From Mucilaginibacter defluvii (lineage in GTDB: Bacteria > Bacteroidota > Bacteroidia > Sphingobacteriales > Sphingobacteriaceae), in the NCBI RefSeq assembly GCF_039543225.1, contig NZ_BAABJI010000002.1:558001-622000 (forward strand): 64,000 bases of DNA, read 5' to 3'. The position numbers were made by a program, and so were the translations under genes. Each line of letters starts with the position of its first letter. The stretch's first letter is position 1. Of the stretch, positions 44,044 through 54,132 are shown in pieces. The notes under the pieces are model-generated. The model made no database searches. It was not told the DNA's origin and worked only from the letters and a program-made list of their open reading frames with translations.

Positions 44044-45753
44044 TCAGTTTAAATCGATAGATTTAACACCTTGAAATTGTGTTTTAAATGTTTTTTTGCT
44101 TTTCTTTTCGGTATAGCTTAAATACCTCGACAACCTTACAGCAAAAGCACCAAGCATGAAGGTTGGATTCGCCTGCCCTGATGTAGGAAACACGGAACTA
44201 CTGCAAACGTAAATGTTACTTGTACCCCAAACTTTCAGATTGGTATCAACAACGCCTTTTTCGGCCGAATTAGATATGCGTGTAGTGCCACATTGGTGCA
44301 ATCCATCTTTTGACATGTTCTTGATTGCCTGAGGAAGTTCATCCTTATCAAACCAGTATTTAAGTTCGCCGCAATGGATGGTGCGCAGCCAATTATCGAG
44401 TACTTCATGCAGTTTAATTACTGAGGCAACGTCGGCATCAGTTAATTTATAGTCGACGATCAGCCTTTCCCCATCGGGTGCCAGCCTCATCCGGTTCTCT
44501 TCAAAAGGAATTTGCTCCGCGTGAAAATGTAAGGCGTATGTATTTTTAGGACTATAAAGGAATACGCCCGGTAATTTGCGTTTGCTGATGTATCTTTTAT
44601 AAAAAATAGCGGCCGGTTTTGTAAACGACCGGGGCGCTCCCCTGGCTATGTTACCTAAATGTGCCGGTATATTGTTTATCCTGCCTTTAGTAATAGAATG
44701 CGCTATAGCCGGAGGCGCCAGTTTTTTGCCTAATACCGGCGTTATCATAGCCAGATACATGAAGGACATGGCACCGCTGCGATGCTTAGGGTCAAAATAC
44801 AATGGATTATCAAGCCACAATGCGGTATTAAGTAAATTATTGTCCTTTAAAAACTTATTATTGAACTGAAAACGTCTGCGTGTGTAAACGCCATCACTAT
44901 CTTTTATAAAGCCGTAATCTGTTTTTTTAGGATCACCATAAAATTGCACTGATGCTATTTTACCAGATAAATGCCCCTGGTAATATTTGCCTAAAGCAGC
45001 AGGCACGCAGCCAACGTTTTTAAATAACTGTGGATTGCGGAGTAATATGCGGGTACTCTCCTGTGCACCTGCGGCTAAAACAAATTTATCGGCTGTTACT
45101 ATTACTTGTTTTTGCGTAGCAACATGTTGCAGCGTTAAAAATGACACCTTGCTTTTCGCGTTAGGCTGTTCAAAATCTCGCGCTTCAAAACCTTCAATCA
45201 AAGTGATGTTTTGTTGAGCGGCTATTTCTGTTGCATATCTGTCGCCAAAACGTGTAGGCATACTATATCGTTCAAGCATGGTATCAGTTACAATACCTTG
45301 TTTAAAGCCCTCGGCTATCGGTCTTGGTGTTACGTTTGTTAAAGCCGCAACATCAAAATCAGGCTTTCCGCATTCAAAATATTCGGCAGCTTTTGGTAGA
45401 TGATCCTTTATGTCAGTCAATATATTTTTATCCCAGGTGCAATTACCGTTAAGTATTGGCCTGTCTTCAAAATCTACCTCGTCATACATCACGCAGCGCC
45501 CGCCCCAGGTAGCAGATGTACCACCCAAGCCCTTGTTAGTACACTCATAAGGCTGATGATGATTAACTGGATTGTTTATCTGAATGCTGCTATCAAGTTG
45601 ATTTTCTTTTACTTGTTGCTTAATTCCGTACTCAACCAATAAAACTTTTTTGTGCGGATTGAGCCGCGCATAATCTAATGCCAGAATAATTCCGGCCGGG
45701 CCGCTGCCTATAACACAAAGGTCATAAGCTTCAGCATCATCAGTTAGTAACAT
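44044..45753 (-). CDS. GMC-family FAD oxidoreductase in the exopolysaccharide cluster
   Basis: A 569-residue flavoprotein with YDLCVIGSGPAGIILALDYA (FAD Rossmann), GLGGTSATWGGRCV, and the GMC C-terminal block LHQCGTTRIS with SSVFPTSGQANPTFMLGAFA holding the catalytic His and Asn. GMC enzymes oxidise alcohol groups; here the substrate may be a sugar of the polymer or its lipid carrier. Placed among transferases, 9 nt from a WcaF-like gene. Confidence 0.85.
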   Translation of the reverse strand: MLLTDDAEAYDLCVIGSGPAGIILALDYARLNPHKKVLLVEYGIKQQVKENQLDSSIQINNPVNHHQPYECTNKGLGGTSATWGGRCVMYDEVDFEDRPILNGNCTWDKNILTDIKDHLPKAAEYFECGKPDFDVAALTNVTPRPIAEGFKQGIVTDTMLERYSMPTRFGDRYATEIAAQQNITLIEGFEARDFEQPNAKSKVSFLTLQHVATQKQVIVTADKFVLAAGAQESTRILLRNPQLFKNVGCVPAALGKYYQGHLSGKIASVQFYGDPKKTDYGFIKDSDGVYTRRRFQFNNKFLKDNNLLNTALWLDNPLYFDPKHRSGAMSFMYLAMITPVLGKKLAPPAIAHSITKGRINNIPAHLGNIARGAPRSFTKPAAIFYKRYISKRKLPGVFLYSPKNTYALHFHAEQIPFEENRMRLAPDGERLIVDYKLTDADVASVIKLHEVLDNWLRTIHCGELKYWFDKDELPQAIKNMSKDGLHQCGTTRISNSAEKGVVDTNLKVWGTSNIYVCSSSVFPTSGQANPTFMLGAFAVRLSRYLSYTEKKSKKTFKTQFQGVKSIDLN

Positions 45754-45762
45754 GGTTAAGGT

Positions 45763-46344
45763 TTATTTATGATTAACAAAGTCGGTACGCTTTTTCAGTT
45801 CTTTTGCCGGATGACCGCCGTACACTGTCCAGGCTTCGAGGTTTGACGAGGTTACTGAAGAAGCACCCAAAACACTACCCTGTTTACAGTAAACCCCGGG
45901 TAATACTACCGCTTTTGAACAGATCCATACATACGGCTCCAGCACTATCTTTTTCATGATATACGTGAAGTCGGCCGTGTTATAATCGTGCGTAGCGCCG
46001 CATAAAAACGAGTATTGCGACAATATTACGTGGTGAGACAAGTAAACGCCGCCGGGGTTATAAATCTCAACGCCAGGACCGATAGTCACTATTTCTTCCG
46101 TTTCAAGAAGCCATGGTGCCCAAATTTTACAATCCGGATAAATCACATTTTTGTCGCCTATTTTTCCGCCGAATATGCGAACGATAAACACGCGCCAGCG
46201 ATGCATGGGGTTGGGCGTCCAACGGCAAAGTAACAGCCAGGTTATATTCCAGCAAAAGCGTCGTAACTTATTTGAAAACGAGAATACCGGCCTCAAATAC
46301 CCGTCAGAACTATCGGCGCTATGATATGAAAGCATACTGATCAA
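45763..46344 (-). CDS. WcaF-type acetyltransferase
   Basis: A 193-residue left-handed beta-helix acetyltransferase with hexapeptide repeats (IGPGVEIYNPGGVYLSHHVILSQYSFLCGATHDY) and the closing VYGGHPAKELKKR typical of WcaF/NodL enzymes. It transfers acetyl groups to sugars of the polymer. ATG at codon 4 (46335) would reduce the overlap with the upstream gene. Confidence 0.88.
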   Translation of the reverse strand: MISMLSYHSADSSDGYLRPVFSFSNKLRRFCWNITWLLLCRWTPNPMHRWRVFIVRIFGGKIGDKNVIYPDCKIWAPWLLETEEIVTIGPGVEIYNPGGVYLSHHVILSQYSFLCGATHDYNTADFTYIMKKIVLEPYVWICSKAVVLPGVYCKQGSVLGASSVTSSNLEAWTVYGGHPAKELKKRTDFVNHK

Positions 46345-47572
46345 TCAGTTTGTTTTTGTTTATACTTAATGAATGGTTATTTAGCAACACTTCGCTGAAG
46401 CGTTCGATGTTCGCTTTTGTTGAGAAGGCCTGCTCAAAGCACTCTATAGCGGCATTGCTCATGTGTTGCTTATTTTCAGCTGATAGATTATACCATTTTT
46501 TCAGCGTGTTAAATGTTCCGTCCACAGTGTCAGGGCCTACGATAGCTGCAGCGGCCTTGTTGATTTCACGCCAGATATTTACCTGATCAGATATCAGCAC
46601 AGGTTTGCTGCAAGCCAATGCTTCAACCACAGCAATGCCGAAATTTTCCTGGTGGCTTGGCAATACAAATGCTTCGCAGCCATAAAAAGCGCCCCACTTG
46701 GCATCGCCACTCAACATACCCGGAAAATGCACACGGTCATTCAAAACAGCTGATTGCTTTACCATATTTTCCAACTGCTCGCCATAGGCCGTTTCTACGC
46801 CGGGGCCTGCTATCACTAATTGTGGAAAGCGCGATGTATCTCCCGTTGCGGCTACCCGCTCTGCTAAGCTTTTATATGCTTGCAGCATTAAGTCGCAACC
46901 TTTTTTTTCATTAATACGGCTCAAAAACAGCCAGTAAGATCTCTGTTGCAAATCAGGTGCTTTTTTTAGGAAAGCATCCGTCATTGCCTGTGTATAGGCC
47001 GGCGGCGGTTGCACCCCCAGCCCTACTACAGTTTCTCTTTTAGGATAATATGGTTTAAAAGGCTCTCGCGCGAGCAACAGCTCCGTTTCGCAGGTAAATA
47101 GCAGCTCGTCTGCATTATTAATTACGTTTTTCTCAATCAATGCCCAATAAGCTACATTACGAAGCGCCTTAAGACGACGACCTTTAGCCCGCTGAAAATA
47201 AGGATCGAGCATACCATGTGGCATAACCATAAAGCGTGGCAGTATGCCTTCAGCATTTCTATCTAACTGTTTAATCGCTTTATTAACTGCGTAACCATGG
47301 TACAACCACAAACCGTGAACTATCACCATATCAAAGCGGGTTAAGTTCTGCAGTAACCATGGTAATAACTGCTTGCTATAATACCACGGACCTTTTTTAG
47401 GCCCAAGCGCGTGTTGCTTAACGGCACTGCCGGGATGGTATATTTTATCGTCAACACTAACTATCTCATTATAAAAGCCAGTCTCGGTTAATCCCTCGGC
47501 CAATAAGCGCACAGCCTCGCAAACACCGCCTGTTTCAGGGTTCATGCTACTGATAACGTGAAGTATTTTCAT
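46319..47572 (-). CDS. Glycosyltransferase family 4
   Basis: A 417-residue GT-B enzyme: MKILHVISSMNPETGGVCEAV opening, VMPHGMLDPYFQRAKG, and the donor-site block YWLFLSRINEKKGCDLMLQAY with FVLPSHQENFGIAVVEALACSKPVL. It is 2 nt from the GT9 gene. Exact sugar unknown. Confidence 0.88.
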   Translation of the reverse strand: MKILHVISSMNPETGGVCEAVRLLAEGLTETGFYNEIVSVDDKIYHPGSAVKQHALGPKKGPWYYSKQLLPWLLQNLTRFDMVIVHGLWLYHGYAVNKAIKQLDRNAEGILPRFMVMPHGMLDPYFQRAKGRRLKALRNVAYWALIEKNVINNADELLFTCETELLLAREPFKPYYPKRETVVGLGVQPPPAYTQAMTDAFLKKAPDLQQRSYWLFLSRINEKKGCDLMLQAYKSLAERVAATGDTSRFPQLVIAGPGVETAYGEQLENMVKQSAVLNDRVHFPGMLSGDAKWGAFYGCEAFVLPSHQENFGIAVVEALACSKPVLISDQVNIWREINKAAAAIVGPDTVDGTFNTLKKWYNLSAENKQHMSNAAIECFEQAFSTKANIERFSEVLLNNHSLSINKNKLIDQYAFIS

Positions 47573-47574
47573 TG

Positions 47575-48678
47575 CTAATATTGCGCTATAAGCTTTTGTT
47601 GTTGTTTGCCCTCATTTATTACAGAAAGGATATCAAACAGCGCCTGCTTTACCTCGTGAACGGTAATAGATAGGATGCACTTTTTTTGTTGATCAATACA
47701 TACTTCCAGGCCACAACCCGCACACTCCGGCAAACGGTAAATGATACGATTATTGCTGCCGCGGGGAAACCATTGCCCCGGCATGTTGCGTGCCGAGTAA
47801 ATACCTATAGCCGGCGTACCTACGCATGCAGCCAGATGCATAGGCCCGCTATCGTGCCCGATGAAAACCGTGGCTTTTTGTAGTAAAGCTGCTGATACAC
47901 GGGGTGATGATTTTCCGCAAAAATTTATTCCAGTTCCGGACCAGGCTTTAAGGCACTTTTCGCCTATTTCAACTTCGTCAGCCGCGCCAATAACCATCAG
48001 TGCCCAACCATTTAACCTACCGGATAACTGCTGCAACAGCAACTGCCAGTTTTCAATTCCCCACTCGTTTGCAGGATTTTTAGTGCCTAATGATATGGCT
48101 AAAATCGGCATGTCATCTGGCAATGCAGCGGTCATGGCATCCGCAGTTTGCAATTCCTGATGATTTAGTTTCAAATCCCAGTACCGATCATCATCAAGCG
48201 GCAATGCCCCCAATGACTTAATGCGACGTGCCAAACGTTTAGCTTCCCACTCGTTTATACCGGTAGCCTCATCAACGCAAACTTCAAAATCTTCGTTTTG
48301 TGCATCAAAGCCTATCAAATTCCTAATTCCCGCGGCCTTAAAAAACCAATAATCACGTAGTAACGACATTTTTGACCGGGCAGGATTAATATTTACCACC
48401 GTATCAATATTTAACTGGCGTATCTGCATAATCAACGCAAACAATATGCGTGGACTGCGGGTGCTCACCGGATAATTGATAATGCGATCGAAAAAATAAC
48501 CGCTACCCAAAACAGCTTCAGCCGCGGCGGCTTTTGCCATTACCGGTTTATTAGTTAACAGGGTGATATCAGCATCGGCAAAACTTTCTTTTATTTTATG
48601 AAAGCATGGCAATGCCATAATGGTATCGCCCAGGCTGCCGAGCCTGTATATAAGTACTTTTTTAGCTGACTCTGCCAC
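47575..48678 (-). CDS. Glycosyltransferase family 9 (heptosyltransferase-like)
   Basis: A 367-residue GT9 enzyme: KVLIYRLGSLGDTIMALPCF opening and the nucleotide-heptose block FIGHDSGPMHLAACVGTPAIGIYS. It probably uses the activated heptose made via gmhA and rfaE1 next door. A Cys-rich segment near the C terminus (CAGCGLEVC) may bind metal. Confidence 0.88.
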   Translation of the reverse strand: MAESAKKVLIYRLGSLGDTIMALPCFHKIKESFADADITLLTNKPVMAKAAAAEAVLGSGYFFDRIINYPVSTRSPRILFALIMQIRQLNIDTVVNINPARSKMSLLRDYWFFKAAGIRNLIGFDAQNEDFEVCVDEATGINEWEAKRLARRIKSLGALPLDDDRYWDLKLNHQELQTADAMTAALPDDMPILAISLGTKNPANEWGIENWQLLLQQLSGRLNGWALMVIGAADEVEIGEKCLKAWSGTGINFCGKSSPRVSAALLQKATVFIGHDSGPMHLAACVGTPAIGIYSARNMPGQWFPRGSNNRIIYRLPECAGCGLEVCIDQQKKCILSITVHEVKQALFDILSVINEGKQQQKLIAQY

Positions 48679-48683
48679 CTTGG

Positions 48684-49691
48684 TTATATAGTATGATAGG
48701 TTAAATCCGCTTTCAGCAGCCAGTCTTCAAGCTCGTCGGCTAATACAGGTGCTGTCCCTAAGTGAGCTACTACGCAACCCGCCGCAGCATTGGCTAAACG
48801 TGCGGCTTCGGCAGCGCTTGCGCCGGCGGCCATTGCCGCTGTAAGAGTAGCGATCACGGTGTCGCCCGCGCCCGATACATCAAATATTTGCCTGGCTACG
48901 GTTGGTAAATGTTCAATAACTTCGCCCTTTTCGCTTATGGCCATACCATCGGCGCCAAGGGTAACTATTAAAGTTTCGGGGTTATAAATCTCATGTATGC
49001 GACGGCAAACTTCGTCAAGCGGATATTTTTCGCCAATGGCCGGTGCCGGTAACTCTGCCAATTCAAGTGCTTCGTTTCTATTTGGAGTTAGTAAGCCAAC
49101 ACCGCTGAACGATAGCCTGCGCGCCGGTTTCGGATCAACCGCTACCAATAGGTTGGGCATGCTGTTAGCAATCTTTAAAACTGAATCCAGCAAAGACTGC
49201 GTTATAACACCTTTCGCATAGTCTGACACGATAACGGCATCAACCTCGCTCATGGCCGTGCCAAGCATTTTCTCAAAATCAGGTGATGAATCAATGGCGT
49301 AAAATTCACGTTGGCCTTCCCTATCAATACGACAAAGCTGTTGCGATTGTATTACCACGCGGGTTTTTACAATAGTTGGCGATTGAAACAGTACCTCAGG
49401 TGATATGTAATTTACATTTTTATCTGCCAGAATTTTAAGCAGACGCTCACCTGCGTCATCCTTTACGCAATGGCCAATAATATGAGTTTCTACACCCAGG
49501 TTAGTCAGGTTTAAAGCTACATTGGCCGCGCCGCCTGCCGTGTAGCTGTCATCAGCTACGTGCACAACCGGTACCGGCGCTTCCGGCGATATACGGGTAA
49601 CGTTGCCCCAAACGTAATGGTCGAGCATCATATCCCCGATTACCATGACTTTTACGGTATTCAGGTTTTTAAGCAAATAAGTCAGGTTCAT
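48684..49691 (-). CDS. rfaE1: D-glycero-beta-D-manno-heptose-7-phosphate kinase
   Basis: A 335-residue PfkB-type sugar kinase from ATG 49691; the longer frame to 49739 would overlap gmhA. Marks: MVIGDMMLDHYVWGNVTRISPEAPVPVV, GGAANVALNLTNLG and DVSGAGDTVIATL with the catalytic Asp. It phosphorylates heptose-7-phosphate to the 1,7-bisphosphate. The adenylyl- or guanylyl-transferase domain is absent and must be elsewhere. Confidence 0.92.
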   Translation of the reverse strand: MNLTYLLKNLNTVKVMVIGDMMLDHYVWGNVTRISPEAPVPVVHVADDSYTAGGAANVALNLTNLGVETHIIGHCVKDDAGERLLKILADKNVNYISPEVLFQSPTIVKTRVVIQSQQLCRIDREGQREFYAIDSSPDFEKMLGTAMSEVDAVIVSDYAKGVITQSLLDSVLKIANSMPNLLVAVDPKPARRLSFSGVGLLTPNRNEALELAELPAPAIGEKYPLDEVCRRIHEIYNPETLIVTLGADGMAISEKGEVIEHLPTVARQIFDVSGAGDTVIATLTAAMAAGASAAEAARLANAAAGCVVAHLGTAPVLADELEDWLLKADLTYHTI

Positions 49692-49698
49692 GCAACTG

Positions 49699-50316
49699 TT
49701 ATTTAAGGTTGCTCCAATCGGTGGCATCCAGTTCCTCAAGCCACTGGTGCAATATCAGGGTATGTACTTCCTGAATTCGGGCCGTGGTATTACTTGGTAC
49801 AATCAATTGTATATCGCACATATCTTTTATTGCACCGCCATCTTTACCGCCCATAAATATGGTGGTAATACCCTGGGCTGCGGCTTGCTCAAAAGCTTTG
49901 ATTATGTTAGGGCTATTACCACTGGTGCTAAACCCTACTAACACGTCCCCAAGTTTGCCCAGGCCTTCTAACTGTCGCGAATAGATATGTTCGAAACCAT
50001 AATCGTTCCCAATACAAGTTATCGCGGTTACATCAGCATTTAAACATAAAGCGGGCAGGCTGCGGCGTTCGGCTTTGTAGCGGCCTACCAGTTCTTCGGC
50101 TAAATGTAGTGCATCAGCTGCGCTCCCGCCATTGCCACAGGTTATGAGCTTGCCGCCATTCAGTATGCATCTTTTTATAGCTTGAGCGGCGGTATCTATA
50201 CCCTCTTCAAGCTGCACGCTTGCCGATAGTACTTTTATTAATTCATCAACCGACTGCAGATAGGACATACCGGCATCAGCAGCATAAAGGCTTTGGTTAT
50301 ATGATGATTCAAGCAT
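49699..50316 (-). CDS. gmhA: Sedoheptulose-7-phosphate isomerase
   Basis: A 205-residue SIS-domain protein with CGNGGSAADALHLAEEL and GFSTSGNSPNIIKAFE. It starts nucleotide-heptose synthesis from sedoheptulose-7-phosphate. Directly followed by rfaE1 and a GT9 enzyme, a heptose sub-cluster. Confidence 0.92.
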   Translation of the reverse strand: MLESSYNQSLYAADAGMSYLQSVDELIKVLSASVQLEEGIDTAAQAIKRCILNGGKLITCGNGGSAADALHLAEELVGRYKAERRSLPALCLNADVTAITCIGNDYGFEHIYSRQLEGLGKLGDVLVGFSTSGNSPNIIKAFEQAAAQGITTIFMGGKDGGAIKDMCDIQLIVPSNTTARIQEVHTLILHQWLEELDATDWSNLK

Positions 50317-50357
50317 CTTATTTAAGGTTAAATGTTTTGAGTAGTTAGATACAGGAA

Positions 50358-51779
50358 TTATTTGCCGGAACGGACTACGGGTGTAGCCTCATTCTCTTCG
50401 AGGGTTTTAACCAGCCATAACTTGCGGTTAGGCTTGCGTAAGGCTGCTACTGTTATGCCGCCGAGTATTACGTCAAACCCTAATGAGGTGGGCTGCGCCC
50501 ATTGCCCCTGCATAATAGCGAGGATACCGATGCTGCAAATCATCCAGGGTAAAAAATCATTTTGGCTGACACGTTTAAAGCTGTCCCACCCCAGGTTGAT
50601 TACAAATATTACACGGATGATAATCACTGCAAAACCCATAATAATACCCATTTCACCGATCAATCGCCCCCACTCCCCTTCGGATATCAGATAAACGGTA
50701 TGATCTCCGGCTATAAGCATACTGCCTACGCTGGTACCCATGCCTATACCATAGCCAAAAAACGGTTTCTCTGCTGATTCTATAATAGCGCCTACCATGC
50801 CCCCTAAAAAGCGGTCAACAAATACGCCGCTAACACCGCCCTCGGTTTCATTGGCATTCGTAAATCTGTCGGTAAAAACAGCTATTGGTGTTGCTGCGAA
50901 TTTAGTTTGGCTCAATACGCCAATTGATATTGCTAATACAACTGCCGCCATAATGATTTTGCCAATGTATTTGGGATTACGTGACATAGCGATCAGCGTA
51001 AATAATATACAAGCCAGCACTAATGATAGCAAACTACGGCTGATTGACAGCGGTATAGCCATTAATAAACCCAATGTGGCACCTATTAATATTATTCGAT
51101 TTATACTTTTAGGCGTTAGCCAGAAGTAAAATATATAAGCCGATGCAAAGCCAAAAAACAAGGCTGTGCCGTTTGTGAACGAAAAAGTTGCCGGTGGCCT
51201 GAAAAAGCCCATTGCGCCATCAAAACCACCGCCTTTGGCATCACCGCCAATACCCCGGTTTACCCACGCCGATTGCGGGCTGTAAAATTGCATGGCTATC
51301 AGTATAGCCATGGGTATGGTGAGCCAAACCGTAAATTTCCCGACCCGTATTACGTCATCACGATCAAGCACCCGCCCTATCACGAATATGAGCGGGAAAT
51401 GAAACATCAATATTCTGGCCCCGTAAATGGCTACTGCTATGTTGCCATGCCCAAATGCAAGCGCGGTTATTACACCCAACGCACCTACGATCATGATAAC
51501 GGTCACATATAAATTTGCAGGCAGCAGGTTACGCTTCCAGGCCAGCATTACCAGCCAAAGCGCAATTGGATCGCGCACTACAAGTAACGGCGTGGCTAAA
51601 CCCGGTAACACCCATTTACGCAAGGCTCCTTCAAAAATCAGTAACAGAAAGTAAGCCCATATACCGCGTTTAAGCAATAAATTAGCATCCTTCTCCTTTA
51701 CCGGCTCCAGAATATGCGTCTTGGTCAGATCGAGGCTGTTATACACACCTGCCAGAACAGTATTATTAAGCTGTTTCAT
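50358..51779 (-). CDS. O-antigen ligase / Wzy-like polymerase
   Basis: A 473-residue multi-span membrane protein from ATG 51779, which overlaps the upstream GT stop as TAATG; a longer frame reaches 51833. About ten helices and a large loop with a conserved FFRPPATFSFTNG and later FFGYGIGMGTSVG are in keeping with O-antigen ligase/polymerase proteins. It probably polymerises the exopolysaccharide repeat in the periplasm. Confidence 0.8.
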   Translation of the reverse strand: MKQLNNTVLAGVYNSLDLTKTHILEPVKEKDANLLLKRGIWAYFLLLIFEGALRKWVLPGLATPLLVVRDPIALWLVMLAWKRNLLPANLYVTVIMIVGALGVITALAFGHGNIAVAIYGARILMFHFPLIFVIGRVLDRDDVIRVGKFTVWLTIPMAILIAMQFYSPQSAWVNRGIGGDAKGGGFDGAMGFFRPPATFSFTNGTALFFGFASAYIFYFWLTPKSINRIILIGATLGLLMAIPLSISRSLLSLVLACILFTLIAMSRNPKYIGKIIMAAVVLAISIGVLSQTKFAATPIAVFTDRFTNANETEGGVSGVFVDRFLGGMVGAIIESAEKPFFGYGIGMGTSVGSMLIAGDHTVYLISEGEWGRLIGEMGIIMGFAVIIIRVIFVINLGWDSFKRVSQNDFLPWMICSIGILAIMQGQWAQPTSLGFDVILGGITVAALRKPNRKLWLVKTLEENEATPVVRSGK

Positions 51780-53017
51780 TACTGTGTATAAGTGCTTAGT
51801 TGCTGCATAATATTGTCGCCATAATTTTCCCATGTGTAGGCGGCGGCTTTCACTTGTGCTTTTTTACTCATTTCAGGGAGTTGATCGCGGTTGTCTGCGA
51901 ACCAGGCTATCGTTTTAGCAATAGCTTGTGGCGAGCGGATATCGACCAGGAAGCCTGTTTTACCCTCTTCTACGAGATCAGCACCGCCGGTATTTGGTGT
52001 GATGATGATGGGCAAGCCCTGACTCATGGCTTCCTGCATTACCAATGCCCTGCCTTCAACAATTGAGGGCAAGCAAAACACATCACATGATCGCATCAAC
52101 TCCAATACCTGATCGTGCGACCGACCGGGCTCATAAGTAAATCCGGGCAATTGCTTGCGATAAAATTCCATCGGCGCGAGTAATGAACCCATTACCACCA
52201 ATTCTATATTTTTTGTATTGAGGAGTTTAATGGCTTTAAACAAATCGCCAAGTCCTTTTCGCTGGCCCATTGAACCGGCAAATAGCACGCGCAGCGGCTT
52301 GTTTATATCAGTGGTTTCTTTGTTATGCTCAAAACATGGTGATCCAAACGGCGAAACAATACGCTGTTTGGCTGCAGCCCATTTCGGCAGTGAATCCATT
52401 ACAAATGAACCCGGCCCCACGACAACATCAGCCAGCTCTAATTCACGGGTTTTACGCTCAAGCTTAGCTTCCGAATCATTAATGCCGCCACCTAAAGTGA
52501 TAGCCCATTCAGGCATTCGTAAAGCTTCTTCATTAAGCAGCTTTTGTGCTGTTTCCCAATAAGCAATCGGCAAATCATATATACATTTTAAACCTAAGCG
52601 CTTAGCTTCTTTAAAGGTTGCCAATGCACCATCTTCGTAGGCATAAACCGCATTTATGTTTTTATCTCGCGAGAAGTATCTTAAACGCTTGGCTGTGGCT
52701 TTATCCAGGTCGCGGTAAACGGCGTCAATACTTGCCCAGCCTTTTTCATGCTCAGTACAACTGTTAATACCTAAACGAGGTAGCGTCATCCTAACCAATT
52801 CAAGCGCAGGACGCGTATATAAACTGCCCATAGGTACCTGATACGACCGGCGCATAAGCTCAGCGCGCACTTTAGCGGGCAGCAACTTTAACCAGGCTGA
52901 ATCCTGATGAGTAGCCAGCGTGGTATGGAATGCAGACAACATGCCTGATTTAGCCAAACTGGCTATAACAGCGCGCACGTTGCGGTTACCGGTTGGATGT
53001 GAAATAACTACACTCAT
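51779..53017 (-). CDS. Glycosyltransferase family 4
   Basis: A 412-residue GT-B enzyme: VVISHPTGNRNVRAVIASL opening and the donor block LRVLFAGSMGQRKGLGDLFKAI with CDVFCLPSIVEGRALVMQEAMSQGLPIIITPNTGG. The E..EAMSQGLP pattern carries the catalytic Glu. TAATG coupled to the polymerase gene. Sugar unknown. Confidence 0.87.
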   Translation of the reverse strand: MSVVISHPTGNRNVRAVIASLAKSGMLSAFHTTLATHQDSAWLKLLPAKVRAELMRRSYQVPMGSLYTRPALELVRMTLPRLGINSCTEHEKGWASIDAVYRDLDKATAKRLRYFSRDKNINAVYAYEDGALATFKEAKRLGLKCIYDLPIAYWETAQKLLNEEALRMPEWAITLGGGINDSEAKLERKTRELELADVVVGPGSFVMDSLPKWAAAKQRIVSPFGSPCFEHNKETTDINKPLRVLFAGSMGQRKGLGDLFKAIKLLNTKNIELVVMGSLLAPMEFYRKQLPGFTYEPGRSHDQVLELMRSCDVFCLPSIVEGRALVMQEAMSQGLPIIITPNTGGADLVEEGKTGFLVDIRSPQAIAKTIAWFADNRDQLPEMSKKAQVKAAAYTWENYGDNIMQQLSTYTQ

Positions 53018-53020
53018 CCT

Positions 53021-54130
53021 TTATTCTTTTATCCAGCTGTACATATCCAGCGCTATGGCTTCCCAACTGCGGGTAAGCCAAAACCATTGGTGCAGTAACT
53101 GACGACGCTTTTCGCCCTCAGCAGTACCAACAAGGCTATAATTTTCCATTAATTCCTGCGGACGAAACAGGGCATAACCCGGCGGCTCATCCAGCGTAAG
53201 CGGGGCCTCGCAAACTACAGGCACGGCGTGGGCTGATAAAGCTGCAAAAGTTCCTGATTTACGTAAACTATCGGCAGTTTGCCCTACCAGTGCGGCTTCG
53301 GCGCTCAGCATCATGGCAGATACTTCTGCCGGTTTTAACACACCCATCTGTACCAGCACACCCTCGCCTATCTCGGCATTGGACAAGTTCAATTCCTGCT
53401 CTGCATAGGCGTTATCTTTAGGGCCGATAGCGTATAATTTACTAATGCCCCCTTTTTGATAAAGCTGTTTAATTAATGGTAAATGCTGCTGCAATGTCCA
53501 CAATCGCGTGTGCGCTAAACCAAATATGATCCACTCGCCCGGATTGCGGGCACTTTTAAGTCCATACTCCTTATCAAATGGTAAAATATTGGCACCTACC
53601 ATACTTAAGTGCACTTTTGGGTTTACCAATACCGATTCTAATTTTTGTTTCTGCTCGTTGGTAACTACGGTAATGCCGTCGGCTTGCTTACTTAAAACCT
53701 TTACCGTGTACTTTGTAAAGGCATCGAGTAACTTATGGTGTGGCTTTAAATTTTTGCCGCCATCCCACGTTTCGTGGAAATACACAAACAAACGGTTGGC
53801 AGGCGAAGCCTTCTTGAATTTTTTTAATGCCGATAGCAACTTGAAAGGTAATGCAAAGCGTGAATAGCTTTTTGGTGTATAGTTCAATAACACATCGGTC
53901 GGATAGGTGCTGCTGATACTACCGTTTAAGGCAGTTTCCCAGTTATCAGCACTCAACTCCAGCGGAACTTCTATTTCATCTGCCGGAAAATATTGTACGC
54001 CGATTTTTATATCCAGGTAATATTTGCCCAAAGCCAGCGCCGTACGGAAAGCATGATCACTCACACCGCATACACCCGGCGGACAAGTAGGCGCAATCAC
54101 TAATAATTGCCTGTGGCTATCATTCATCAT
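53021..54130 (-). CDS. Glycosyltransferase-like protein (GT-B)
   Basis: A 369-residue protein with VIAPTCPPGVCGVSDHAFRTALAL at the N terminus, VYFHETWDGGKNLKP in the middle and a degenerate donor block (AEAALVGQTADSLRKSGTFAALSAHAVPVV). The fold looks GT-B; residue-level catalysis is not evident. It is 3 nt from the neighbouring genes on both sides of the cluster. Confidence 0.75.
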   Translation of the reverse strand: MMNDSHRQLLVIAPTCPPGVCGVSDHAFRTALALGKYYLDIKIGVQYFPADEIEVPLELSADNWETALNGSISSTYPTDVLLNYTPKSYSRFALPFKLLSALKKFKKASPANRLFVYFHETWDGGKNLKPHHKLLDAFTKYTVKVLSKQADGITVVTNEQKQKLESVLVNPKVHLSMVGANILPFDKEYGLKSARNPGEWIIFGLAHTRLWTLQQHLPLIKQLYQKGGISKLYAIGPKDNAYAEQELNLSNAEIGEGVLVQMGVLKPAEVSAMMLSAEAALVGQTADSLRKSGTFAALSAHAVPVVCEAPLTLDEPPGYALFRPQELMENYSLVGTAEGEKRRQLLHQWFWLTRSWEAIALDMYSWIKE

Positions 54131-54132
54131 GT

